A stretch of DNA of 37,679 nt from Candidatus Cloacimonadota bacterium (GCA_023129415.1 JAGMCF010000195.1:1-37679), one strand, 5' to 3'. Counted from the first letter of the stretch, positions 7,000 through 14,868 are shown. Numbers and translations are program-made. The notes: generated by a model not told the origin, from the sequence alone.

Positions 7000-7863
7000 A
7001 TGGACAGAAAAATCTGTTTAATAACAGGAGCTAATTCCGGAATAGGAAAAGAAGCAGCCGTTCTTATTGCTAAGCAAGATTATAAAGTAATAATAGCTTG
7101 CAGAAACCTGAAAAAAGGGAAGAAAGCATTATCGGATATAAAACAATGCAGCGGTAATGATTCGGTAGAACTGAAAATTGTAGATATGTCTCTTCAGGAA
7201 TCAATAGAAAATTTATCTAAAGAGTTGCACAATGAATATGAGAGAATTGATGTAATTATTCATAATGCAGCAATTTTTGACTTAACTCAGAAAAAACGAT
7301 TTATAACAAAAGAAGGGATTGAAAGTGTTTGGGCTACAAATCATATTGGACCTGTATTATTTAACAAGTTAATATTAGACTTACTTAAAAACAGTAATAA
7401 TGGTAGAATTATTACTGTTTCATCAAAAGGATTATTGGCGAAACCGTTTCTAAAAATTAATTTAAATGATCCGGAATTACTTAGCGGAAAATTTAATGTT
7501 GTGAAAGCATATTACCAATCTAAGCTTGCACAAATAATGTATTCCTTATGGCTGTCAAAAGAGTTGAAAGACACAAAAATTACTGTTAACTCAATTAGAG
7601 TTCCGGCGGTTAGGGTTGACATTTCAAAATATCCTAACCTTCCAGGGGTTTTAAAAAAGATATATAAATTCAAAAGTAGATTTTCTCTATCGCCAGTAAA
7701 AATGGCTGAAATGTATAAATACCTTTCAACTTCAGAAGAAGTAAAAAATAGATCTGGTGAATATTTCAACGAAAAGAAAGAAATAGTAAAATTTAGCAGT
7801 TATCAGAAAAATTGGATTGAGATTGAGAAACTTATGGAATTAACCTTGAAGTATCTAAAATAA
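7000..7863 (+). CDS. Short-chain dehydrogenase (retinol/protochlorophyllide-reductase-like SDR), cassette 3
   Basis: 287 residues. MDRKICLITGANSGIG gives the TGANSGIG cofactor loop; ACRNLKKGKKA after strand two is typical of the RDH / protochlorophyllide reductase-like SDR branch that prefers NADPH. HNAA (88-91) replaces NNAG, TVSSKG (from 139) holds the catalytic Ser, and YYQSK (171-175) supplies Tyr and Lys. All catalytic residues are present, so it should be active on an unknown carbonyl or alcohol. It begins 18 bases after the cassette head and ends two bases before its attC tail, leaving no room for another gene, as usual for integron cassettes. It is not a close copy of the SDR at 935. 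Confidence 0.88.
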   Translation: MDRKICLITGANSGIGKEAAVLIAKQDYKVIIACRNLKKGKKALSDIKQCSGNDSVELKIVDMSLQESIENLSKELHNEYERIDVIIHNAAIFDLTQKKRFITKEGIESVWATNHIGPVLFNKLILDLLKNSNNGRIITVSSKGLLAKPFLKINLNDPELLSGKFNVVKAYYQSKLAQIMYSLWLSKELKDTKITVNSIRVPAVRVDISKYPNLPGVLKKIYKFKSRFSLSPVKMAEMYKYLSTSEEVKNRSGEYFNEKKEIVKFSSYQKNWIEIEKLMELTLKYLK

Positions 7864-7864
7864 C

Positions 7865-7999
7865 GCCACACAACAAAAGCTATACCCAATAAGGGGTTCC
7901 GTGCTAAATTGAAAGAAAATGCAAGTAATGAAAATTAGTAATAAATTGAAACAGAAAAACTATATGATCCCTTACTGGGCATAGCAAAACCGTTATACG
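7865..7999 (+). other. attC recombination site after cassette 3
   Basis: Starts GCCACACAAC (7865-7874) and ends GTTATACG (7992-7999), 135 bases. Strong inverted arms: GCTATACCCAATAAGGGGT (7879-7897) pairs with ATCCCTTACTGGGCATAGC (7967-7985) with only three mismatches. The long hairpin, flanked by CAAC on the left and GTT on the right, is the hallmark of attC. It is the clearest of the sites in this array. Confidence 0.8.
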
Positions 8000-8036
8000 A
8001 AGTGCTCAGATTATTTAATAATTTAGGAGTGTTAAT

Positions 8037-8123
8037 ATGGAAAAATATGAGAGATCGTTAAATGGCGAATTGGTTCCAAACATTGAAAAAATAATGCCTT
8101 TTAACCATTTTAATGGTTTTTAG
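8037..8123 (+). CDS. 28-codon ORF at the head of the fourth cassette
   Basis: A short frame with a good ribosome site (TAGGAG, ten bases before the ATG) starts about 40 bases after the GTTATACG cassette head. It encodes MEKYERSLNGELVPNIEKIM and ends FNHFNGF. The last codons overlap a small hairpin AACCATT/AATGGTT (8103-8118). It may be a truncated cassette gene, a leader peptide for the methyltransferase starting 20 bases after its stop, or chance. No homology recognised. Confidence 0.35.
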   Translation: MEKYERSLNGELVPNIEKIMPFNHFNGF

Positions 8124-8143
8124 ACCGGACTTAAGGATGTATA

Positions 8144-8806
8144 ATGAAAGATACAGATCATATAAAAAGTCATGATAAGTTTGCAAGTACCTACGATTCA
8201 CAGGTTAAGGAATATAACAGTTACGGACACGAAGTCCTGTTCGGAATGTGTTATGAATATATTAAACCGGGTGATTCTATTCTTGATCTTGGAATCGGTA
8301 CGGGATTAAGTTCTGTTCTTTTTGCAAAAGCCGGACTGGAAATAACAGGATTGGACGAATCACAGGAAATGCTGAAGGAGTGCCGGAAAAAAGGTTTTGC
8401 AAAAGAATTAAAGCAATGCGATATACAGGATGTTCCCCTGCCTTTTCCGGACAATGCTTTTTCTCATATAGTATGCTGTGGTGTGTTTCACTTTTTCGGT
8501 GATCTGGAACCAATGTTTAAAGAGGTTTCCCGGATTATCAAACCAGGAGGAATCTTTGCTTTCACTATTTTAGCCCAGATATCTGAAAAGGAAGAAAAAA
8601 GCGCTAAGCTCAACCCGGATGATTATTCTGAAAAGATAACCTATTGGGAAGTACCTGTATTCATGCATAGCTATAGATACATCGAAAAACTTTTACAGGT
8701 CTGCGGTTTTGACAGGTTTAAGAAGTTAAAATTTTTGGTGTGGAATGAACATGAAGATATTGACGACCTTTACTACGCATTTGTAGTCCAAAAAAACATT
8801 ATTTGA
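8144..8806 (+). CDS. Class I SAM-dependent methyltransferase (Methyltransf_11 type)
   Basis: 220 residues with motif I DLGIGTGLSS (residues ~47-56), the acidic residue of motif II in GLDES, and a motif IV-like stretch ending in FPDNAFSHIVCCGVFHFF, all in the order expected of ubiquinone/menaquinone-type small-molecule methyltransferases. KPGGIFAFT is the usual post-IV strand. Substrate unknown. Weak AAGGATG precedes the start. The gene may belong to the fourth integron cassette whose head is at 7992, but no complementary tail (CGTATAAC) was found downstream, so membership is unproven. Confidence 0.88.
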   Translation: MKDTDHIKSHDKFASTYDSQVKEYNSYGHEVLFGMCYEYIKPGDSILDLGIGTGLSSVLFAKAGLEITGLDESQEMLKECRKKGFAKELKQCDIQDVPLPFPDNAFSHIVCCGVFHFFGDLEPMFKEVSRIIKPGGIFAFTILAQISEKEEKSAKLNPDDYSEKITYWEVPVFMHSYRYIEKLLQVCGFDRFKKLKFLVWNEHEDIDDLYYAFVVQKNII

Positions 8807-8926
8807 TCTTCCCTAAAAAGTTTATATGAAATGCTTGAATTTACTCCTGAAAGTAATTGACTGAATATTTACCCATCCCATGGTTAGAAAATTATATTAT
8901 TTATGCCTTCCTTGGAGGAAAAAACA

Positions 8927-9946
8927 ATGAAAAAATTAAGATTATTATTATTACTTTCAGCCATAATAATTACAACAACTTTATGTGCTAAAAGTTTTGA
9001 TGATATGGTCTCAAAAGCAGTTAAATTATATAATGAAGGCAAATATCAGGAAGCGGCTGAGCTTGCAGAGGAAGCTTTTCAGGTTGGAGATCCAAGTATG
9101 GATCATTACTATAACACTGCTTGTTGCTGGGCTTTAGCTGGTAATAAAGAGAAAACTCTGAGTCAGGCAATTGATGCAGGATGGTTAGATGCAGAATGGA
9201 TGCAGGCGGATCGTGATTTAACAATTTTACATGGAGATGCACGCTTTGAAGAATTGGTTGTAAAAGTTCAAAAAACTTTGGATAAACTTGAACAAGGACT
9301 GCCAATAAAACATAACTCATTGGCAATAATTGAATTACCTGAACCTGCTTACGATAGTGATACTTCTATTGAAAAAGCATTAAAGGAGCGAAGGTCAATT
9401 CGTAAATACAAAGATAAACCTTTATCCCTTTCAGAAATATCACAGATTCTATGGGCAGCTTATGGAATTACTAAACCTATAAAGGATGCTCCAGCTTTCC
9501 TAAGGGGAGGATTAAAAACCGCACCTTCTGCAGGAGCACTATACCCTCTTGAAATATATGTTGTGGCAGGGAATGTAACCGATTTACCAGCAGGAGTGTA
9601 TAAATATAAACCAGAGGGGCATAAATTGATTAAAATAGCAGATGGGGATAAAAGAACAGAATTATATAAGGCTTCGTTAAATCAAGACTGGGTAAAGGAA
9701 GCTCCTGCTTCAATCATTTATTCAGCAGTTTTTTCTCGGACAACAGATATATACGGAAAGCGTGGTCAAGAAAGATATGTTTGTATGGACCTTGGGCATT
9801 CTGCAGAGAATGTCTATTTACAGGCGGTTTCATTAAATATTGGAACAGTTGCAATAGGCGCTTTTTATGATACAAAGGTGAAAGTAGTTGTTAATATGAC
9901 AAAAGAGGAAGAACCGCTCTATATTATGCCAATTGGTAAAATTTGA
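8927..9946 (+). CDS. Exported TPR protein fused to SagB-type nitroreductase domain
   Basis: 339 residues from the ATG at 8927, chosen because TTGGAGG lies just upstream and the protein then opens with a signal peptide (MKKLRLLLLLSAIIITTTLC, probable cleavage after LCA). Residues ~20-115 form TPR-like helices, ending in a segment of the TPR end-of-group type (DAEWMQADRDLTILHGDARF). Residues ~135-339 are an FMN-dependent nitroreductase of the SagB/ThcOx branch: ERRSIRKYKDKPLSLSEI, the flavin-site run TAPSAGALYPLEIYVV, and AVSLNIGTVAIGAF. SagB-type enzymes are mostly cytoplasmic azoline oxidases; an exported, TPR-fused one would use flavin in the periplasm. No azoline-peptide partner genes are nearby. 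Confidence 0.85.
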   Translation: MKKLRLLLLLSAIIITTTLCAKSFDDMVSKAVKLYNEGKYQEAAELAEEAFQVGDPSMDHYYNTACCWALAGNKEKTLSQAIDAGWLDAEWMQADRDLTILHGDARFEELVVKVQKTLDKLEQGLPIKHNSLAIIELPEPAYDSDTSIEKALKERRSIRKYKDKPLSLSEISQILWAAYGITKPIKDAPAFLRGGLKTAPSAGALYPLEIYVVAGNVTDLPAGVYKYKPEGHKLIKIADGDKRTELYKASLNQDWVKEAPASIIYSAVFSRTTDIYGKRGQERYVCMDLGHSAENVYLQAVSLNIGTVAIGAFYDTKVKVVVNMTKEEEPLYIMPIGKI

Positions 9947-10018
9947 AAATCTCAAGGACTTCACAAACTCTCTCTTCTTTTAACAACTAATGGTCAAGAT
10001 AATTTACTCATTGTTATT

Positions 10019-10696
10019 TTAAAAATTAACTTTCAATAAACAGAAAATACTGAAATTATCTACTTCTATTATTTTTGTATTAACATTCATATTTTTAGTT
10101 AGATAAAGAAACTCATCAGTAGAAACAGTTGTTGCCCTGAAACCATCTTTACATACGATAACACCATTACCTGTTTTTTCATAATCTATTTCACCGATAA
10201 GATCGTGCTCTGCTTGAAGTTGAAACCATTCAAGACGGTCTTCCCAGAATTTTTCCGAGTAACTGGAAAAGAGAACCTTTCCTCCACTTCGGGTAACTCG
10301 AACCGCTTCCTTTATAAGCTTTTCTTTATCTACATGAAATGCTGAGATTCCATTTTGAATACAAATCACAACATCAAAATCTCCATCCTCAAAATAAATA
10401 TCAATTGCATTCATTTCGAAAAGTTCTAAAGAATTATTATACATTATCATTTTTCTTGCAAACTGAAGACTCTCCCGTGAAGTATCGATGCCTATGACTT
10501 TTTTAGCTTTTTCAACAAGCCTTTGCAGAACTCTACCATAACCACAACCAAGCTCTAAAACTTTATCTTCAGAATTTATATGCTTTAAAACAAAAACAAT
10601 TTCAGCTTCCAGATACTTTTTAACCTGGAGTGGAGCTATTTCATAGCATTTTTGAAGGTTTGATGAAGATAACTTTTTGGAGTAATAATTTCTCAT
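10019..10696 (-). CDS. Class I SAM-dependent methyltransferase
   Basis: 225 residues on the minus strand. VLELGCGYGRVL (from residue 46) is motif I, GIDTS holds the acidic residue for the ribose, and DVVICIQNGISAF fits motif IV; SGGKVLFSS is the following strand. The fold is clear, the substrate is not. It stands alone, oriented toward the nitroreductase gene with a 72-base gap, and no ribosome site better than an A-rich leader is visible. It is unrelated in sequence to the methyltransferases at 4879 and 8144 beyond the shared fold. Confidence 0.87.
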   Translation of the reverse strand: MRNYYSKKLSSSNLQKCYEIAPLQVKKYLEAEIVFVLKHINSEDKVLELGCGYGRVLQRLVEKAKKVIGIDTSRESLQFARKMIMYNNSLELFEMNAIDIYFEDGDFDVVICIQNGISAFHVDKEKLIKEAVRVTRSGGKVLFSSYSEKFWEDRLEWFQLQAEHDLIGEIDYEKTGNGVIVCKDGFRATTVSTDEFLYLTKNMNVNTKIIEVDNFSIFCLLKVNF

Positions 10697-10820
10697 AATT
10701 TTTTACTTAGTAATCTTAAAAAATTGTATCTAACTTATCAATTAATTCTATATCCGTCAAATTTAATTCATACTATGGATGGAAGTTGCGTAACCACGAA
10801 TAAATTAAACTGGGGTAATT

Positions 10821-10855
10821 TAACATTTTAAAAGTATATTTATAGAAAAAATGTT
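10821..10855 (-). terminator. Weak hairpin behind the kinase-TPR operon
   Basis: TAACATTTT (10821-10829) and AAAATGTTA (10847-10855) form a nine-pair AT-rich stem just past the TPR stop codon on the minus strand. There is no long T-run after it, so terminator function is only plausible. Confidence 0.35.
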
Positions 10856-10860
10856 AATTT

Positions 10861-12336
10861 TTATAATTTCTTAAATAATTTTTTAATTTTTTTTCTAATA
10901 AAGAATATATCTGGTTCATTAATATTTTTAGATAATTTCAAGGCAATTTCTATAGTTTCTTTTGACTTCTTAGTAACAGATTCTGCTTCAGCAAGGGCTA
11001 AATTTAGATAAGCTTTTACATATAATTTTGTATAATTATTTTTTTTACATAACTGAATAGATTCTTGGTAAAGTTCCCTCCCTTGATTAATATTACCCTT
11101 CTTAAATTCTAAAAGCCCTTTTGTAGCTAAAAAGAATACTTTATTATCATTTTCTAAGTATTTTGGGTATTTATTAGATAATTTTTGAGCATCATTAATT
11201 TTCCCAGCTTTAATTAAAGCAAAACACTTATTATTTAGTAATAGAAAGTCATCGGGATTTGAATCCAATCCTCTATTTATGAAATTTATAGATTCTATTG
11301 GATTGTCAGCACTTATTGCAATACTTGAACCTAATAAAAATGGATTTGTTGAATAAGGTTCTTCTAACTCCCATTCTTTAACATATTGTATAGCTTTTGA
11401 TAAATTTAACTCAAAATATTGTCGCCAAGATTGCGCTTCCAAACTTTCTTCGAAATTTAAATTAGACGATTGTAAAAGATTGGGGAATAAGTTTCTAATT
11501 ACCCACTCACCATGTGTTATAACATTTTCACTTGGATTAGACCAAGCAAGTTTAAAATTATTTTTTGCTTTTTTGTTGTTACCAGAGAAAACTTCAAGCA
11601 TTCCAAAACTTTCAATTAATTCAGAATAATGAAATAATTTATCATAGGATATTAGATTAGTATTTAATCTTTTAAGATTTTTTATTTTTTTTTTAACTAA
11701 AAAAGAAACATTTAGTTCAGTTGCTTTTAGCCATGGATCCGATGAATTTGAAGTTGCTTTATTTAAATAAAACCATGCAAAGTCATATTTTTTAATATGA
11801 AGAAAAAAACGAACACCACATCTTACAATATATCTATCAGTTGGAGATAAATTTAACGCAATTACAATAGCCTTTTCAGCTTGATTCCACTGACCTTTAA
11901 TTGTATAAAGTCTTCCAATATCTATCCAATAAATCGCATTTTTGGGATATTTATTAATTTTTTTCTTTATTTCAGCAATCTGTATTTCAAGTTCAAGATT
12001 TACTTTTTTATTTTTATCATTTGGATTTAGTATTTTATAAGCTAAATCTAAAGTGGGCTTTTTAAGATTTTTACACTTAATTACATATTTAGCAATTTCT
12101 TTGGCCAATTCAATTTTATCAATGACAATCGCTGAACCCATTAAGTCAGTTGCAACATGGGCTGATGGAAACTTCTTAAATTCAGTGTAATCATTGTATA
12201 ATTTTTTCTTAGTTTTTTTACTTATTATAAAAGGGTTCTTACGAGGAATTGAAAGAGAAAGACTTTTAGATGCTTTTGAAAACTCAAGCCATTTTGGGAT
12301 AACAAGATTTCTTTTAGAATTTTTAGTATCAATCAT
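10861..12336 (-). CDS. TPR-repeat partner protein of the kinase-like gene
   Basis: 491 residues, lysine- and asparagine-rich, no signal peptide. The first ~110 residues form a non-repeat head (LVIPKWLEFSKASKSL, then HVATDLMGSAIVIDKIELAK). From about residue 125 TPR-like helical pairs appear: AIYWIDIGRLYTIKGQWNQA, then further degenerate units through residue 470. The gene starts inside the kinase gene end (eight-base overlap), so the two are co-translated and likely act together; the TPR protein may be the substrate, scaffold or sensor. The base composition is visibly more AT-rich than the flanking genes, suggesting transfer. Function not recognised; I recall similar kinase/TPR pairs in unrelated bacteria but could not verify this. 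Confidence 0.75.
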   Translation of the reverse strand: MIDTKNSKRNLVIPKWLEFSKASKSLSLSIPRKNPFIISKKTKKKLYNDYTEFKKFPSAHVATDLMGSAIVIDKIELAKEIAKYVIKCKNLKKPTLDLAYKILNPNDKNKKVNLELEIQIAEIKKKINKYPKNAIYWIDIGRLYTIKGQWNQAEKAIVIALNLSPTDRYIVRCGVRFFLHIKKYDFAWFYLNKATSNSSDPWLKATELNVSFLVKKKIKNLKRLNTNLISYDKLFHYSELIESFGMLEVFSGNNKKAKNNFKLAWSNPSENVITHGEWVIRNLFPNLLQSSNLNFEESLEAQSWRQYFELNLSKAIQYVKEWELEEPYSTNPFLLGSSIAISADNPIESINFINRGLDSNPDDFLLLNNKCFALIKAGKINDAQKLSNKYPKYLENDNKVFFLATKGLLEFKKGNINQGRELYQESIQLCKKNNYTKLYVKAYLNLALAEAESVTKKSKETIEIALKLSKNINEPDIFFIRKKIKKLFKKL

Positions 12337-13363
12337 ATTTTGACCATATTACTGTTTTCGATAAACGGTCCATAACTGAAATGTAACGTTGTAAAGAATA
12401 ACGAGGATGGGTTATTTGAAGTCGTTTTGGATTTCCTCTTAATTCAGGGATAGGATGGCATAACTCAGCTATTATTTTTATTAATTTTTTCCTTATAATC
12501 TTCGGAATTAATCTTTCGATTTCTTCAAGTGTCTCATAATAGGCTTTCATAATAAAAGTTTCTGCTTCTTTATATGTTCCACCAAAATTAAAATGTTTTT
12601 GATTCTCTGGTATCCTATGACACATTAAAGATAAAAAATTTGAATCTGTAATTAAATAAGTTAATATCCCTCCCATCATAAATAGGTCAGCTCCAAATCT
12701 TCTTGTATCCCAATCTGTGCTAAAATAATTATATAATAATTCGATAGGGGCATATCTCATATCACCACAATGATCATCTTTTGTCCAATATGATTCATTG
12801 TTAAGTTGTGTGGCTGAACCCAGGTCAGAAATTTTTGAAATATTTTTTCCAAATATTAAAATATTTGAAGGCTTAATGTCCTGATGTACAATTTTAGCTC
12901 TGTGTAATTGTGATAAACCAACTAATGCGTCATGAAATGATTTTAATTTCCATCCAAGTGCTGGGTTATTAACAGCTTGATATGATTTTAAGTTGCCCTG
13001 AGCAATTTCAAATACTAAATATGGAACAGGTATTATTTCATTGGATTCACTATGTACTCCACTATCAATTGCCGTTACAATTCTTCTCATTTTATGTTCT
13101 TTACAAAATTGTAATAAATCTCTTTCATAAATATAATTATCATTCATAAATTTTAAAGTATCAGCGGAACTAGCAGTATATTTAAAAGCATAAACATAAT
13201 TATATGCCTTTAAAAAGGCTAATTCACCCTTTTCATTTTCAACCGTATAACAAGTTGACCAATATCCGCTATTATCTTCAACGGTTTTTTTTCTTTTTTC
13301 AATAATCCTCCATTTTCCTAAAGTTTTTCCTTCTAATCTTGATGCTAATGGCTTATTATTCAT
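12329..13363 (-). CDS. Divergent Ser/Thr protein kinase
   Basis: 344 residues with a eukaryotic-like kinase domain. Lys52 in AFLKAYN and Glu80 in YERDLL fit the VAIK lysine and helix-C glutamate; the catalytic loop is HQDIKPSN (160-167, HQD in place of HRD), the metal motif is DLG (180-182, for DFG) and the APE motif reads APIE (205-208). Catalytic Asp, Lys and Asn are all present, so activity is likely. The glycine loop is unusual (NSGYWSTCYTV), and an insertion after the lysine lies before helix C. No membrane segment, PASTA or HTH domain. AAGGAGG lies five bases before the ATG. The TPR gene overlaps its end by eight bases. A role in stress or phage defence is inference from the isolated, transferred-looking two-gene layout. 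Confidence 0.85.
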   Translation of the reverse strand: MNNKPLASRLEGKTLGKWRIIEKRKKTVEDNSGYWSTCYTVENEKGELAFLKAYNYVYAFKYTASSADTLKFMNDNYIYERDLLQFCKEHKMRRIVTAIDSGVHSESNEIIPVPYLVFEIAQGNLKSYQAVNNPALGWKLKSFHDALVGLSQLHRAKIVHQDIKPSNILIFGKNISKISDLGSATQLNNESYWTKDDHCGDMRYAPIELLYNYFSTDWDTRRFGADLFMMGGILTYLITDSNFLSLMCHRIPENQKHFNFGGTYKEAETFIMKAYYETLEEIERLIPKIIRKKLIKIIAELCHPIPELRGNPKRLQITHPRYSLQRYISVMDRLSKTVIWSKYD

Positions 13364-13409
13364 AAATCCTCCTTAAAAGATTTAAAGTAAATATCATAAT
13401 ATATTTTAC

Positions 13410-13459
13410 ATATTAAATTTTTTAATATCAAAATAAAAAAGATTTTTAAATTTTGTCAA
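13410..13459 (-). promoter_or_regulatory. Putative promoter and operator-like palindrome of the kinase-TPR operon
   Basis: On the minus strand TTGACA (13454-13459) is followed after 18 bases by TATTTT, a 4/6 match to the -10 box. Next to it, at the expected transcript start, lies a perfect 8-bp inverted repeat with a three-base centre (ATATTAAA/TTTAATAT, 13410-13428). The region is extremely AT-rich, so chance matches are likely. Confidence 0.35.
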
Positions 13460-13474
13460 ATTATTTGATATTAA

Positions 13475-13498
13475 TGGCATGCCCACACCGATTCGAAC
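13475..13498 (-). other. tRNA 3'-end fragment (possible attachment-site remnant)
   Basis: The minus strand reads GTTCGAATCGGTGTGGGCATGCCA, separable as T-loop with closing pair, T-stem 3' strand CGGTG, acceptor 3' strand TGGGCAT, discriminator G and CCA. The T-stem 5' strand pairs only partly and no anticodon or D arm is present on the expected side (13500 upward). Such fragments mark the ends of elements integrated into tRNA genes. It lies 112 bases upstream of the kinase start. The 13364-13674 interval holds nothing else apart from the promoter elements described separately. Confidence 0.45.
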
Positions 13499-13674
13499 AG
13501 GAAATTAAGGGTATTCACAAAATAATACAAATAAAGTTTAATAGTAAAAACACTACAAGCTTACTAAAAACAATGACAAGTTAATACACAAATTTAAAAT
13601 ATTGATATATTTTTAAATGCCGTTCGAGTTTTATTATTGAAGGAGCCAATATCAAACATATTATCCGTCCTTTT

Positions 13675-14616
13675 GTGAAAACGAAAGAAGAATATGAAGC
13701 ATTTGTTGCGATTGAGAATGCAATTTGGGTAGATTACCCCAGCACCGTTGAAGAATATATGCACTATGACTCAACACGAGACCCAAAGTATCTTTTTCAG
13801 CGATTTGTAATTGAACAAGATGGAAAGCTCGTAGGTTCTTGTATGTATTGCGAACCATGGTGGTCAATGAAGCCCGGAAAATACTATTTGAATGTCAACA
13901 TCCATCCAGACTATAGACGAAGAGGATATGGTTCTGAAGCTTATGACTTTATAATAAAAGAATTAGAAAAGCATAACCCATCAGTGTTCGTATCAGACAC
14001 CCGAGAAGACCAAACCGACGGCGTGAAATTCCTTACAGATAGGGGATTCATTCAATTAATGCGTGAGCCAACATCACAGCTTGATGTACTTGCTTTTGAC
14101 CAAGAGAAGTTTTCTGGTTATGCTGAAAAAATGAATAAACTGGGAATTAAAATTATCTCACTTACAGAAGTTCAAAAAATTAATCCAGCCTGGAAGCGAA
14201 TGTTTTGGGATCTGGAATGGGAACTTTTACAGGATGTGCCAACAACTGCCCCCCTTACTCGTCAAACATTTGAGAACTTCGAAAAACGCACACTGGGTTC
14301 ACCCGGTTTTTATCCGGATGCTCAGTTCTTTGCAATAAATAAAGGAAAGTATGTAGGTATGAGTGCATTATGGACATCAAAGGCAGCTCCTAAGAAACTT
14401 TTTACTGGACTTACTGGTGTGGCTCGTAGTTATCGTTGTAAAGGTATTGCAATTGCAATGAAGGTAAAAGCAATTGATTTTGCTCAAAAATACGGTGCAA
14501 CTATAATTGAGACAGATAATGAAGAAAACAATCCTATGTATTTTCTCAATCGCAAACTTGGTTTTAAATCCAAATCTGCATGGCTTCAGTATGAGAAGAA
14601 GTTAAAAAAGGTGTGA
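13675..14616 (+). CDS. Tandem GNAT-family acetyltransferase
   Basis: 313 residues from a GTG start. Two GNAT units are visible: the first has PDYRRRGYGSEA as its acetyl-CoA loop (near residue 85), the second RSYRCKGIAIAM (near 260) and ends with the usual MYFLNRKLGFK. Tandem GNATs of this size acetylate small amines, mycothiol precursors or antibiotics; the substrate is unknown. The start is odd: the good ribosome site AGGAG (13641-13645) is 29 bases upstream of the GTG, and the intervening in-frame codons (NIKHIIRPF) look like the missing first beta strand. The true start may be a non-standard ATC/ATT-type codon near 13651, or an ATG has been mutated. Confidence 0.8.
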   Translation: MKTKEEYEAFVAIENAIWVDYPSTVEEYMHYDSTRDPKYLFQRFVIEQDGKLVGSCMYCEPWWSMKPGKYYLNVNIHPDYRRRGYGSEAYDFIIKELEKHNPSVFVSDTREDQTDGVKFLTDRGFIQLMREPTSQLDVLAFDQEKFSGYAEKMNKLGIKIISLTEVQKINPAWKRMFWDLEWELLQDVPTTAPLTRQTFENFEKRTLGSPGFYPDAQFFAINKGKYVGMSALWTSKAAPKKLFTGLTGVARSYRCKGIAIAMKVKAIDFAQKYGATIIETDNEENNPMYFLNRKLGFKSKSAWLQYEKKLKKV

Positions 14617-14651
14617 TTATTATTAATATTGGTTATTCTGCAAAAATAAAT

Positions 14652-14756
14652 GAGGGAAATAAGGAAATATGGGAATATGGGCTGTATGACATTGCACTTA
14701 TTTTTCTATCTCCTTATCAGCCTATACTACTATATCCCGATACCTTTTTATTTCCA
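14652..14756. repeat. Imperfect inverted repeat in the intergenic region
   Basis: GGAAATAAGGAAATATGGG with downstream GGGCTGTATGA on the left is partly complementary to the stretch around TCAGCCTATA and CCTTTTTATTTCC on the right. Arms are long but imperfect, as in old palindromic interspersed repeats. The rest of the gap before the DUF5916 gene contains the promoter candidate and nothing else seen. Confidence 0.3.
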
Positions 14757-14784
14757 TTAAAAAATACCCAAGAGTCTTAATATT

Positions 14785-14813
14785 TTGTAAATAAAATATC
14801 TTTACTGTAGGAT
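14785..14813 (+). promoter_or_regulatory. Putative promoter of the DUF5916 gene
   Basis: TTGTAA (14785-14790), 17 bases, TAGGAT (14808-14813) gives a fair sigma-70-type promoter about 55 bases before the ATG. Both boxes have 4/6 matches, so this is suggestive only. Confidence 0.3.
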
Positions 14814-14868
14814 ATGTATTCGAAATTTATTGTTCATAATTTTAATTTAACCAAAAGGAGTTAGTTTT

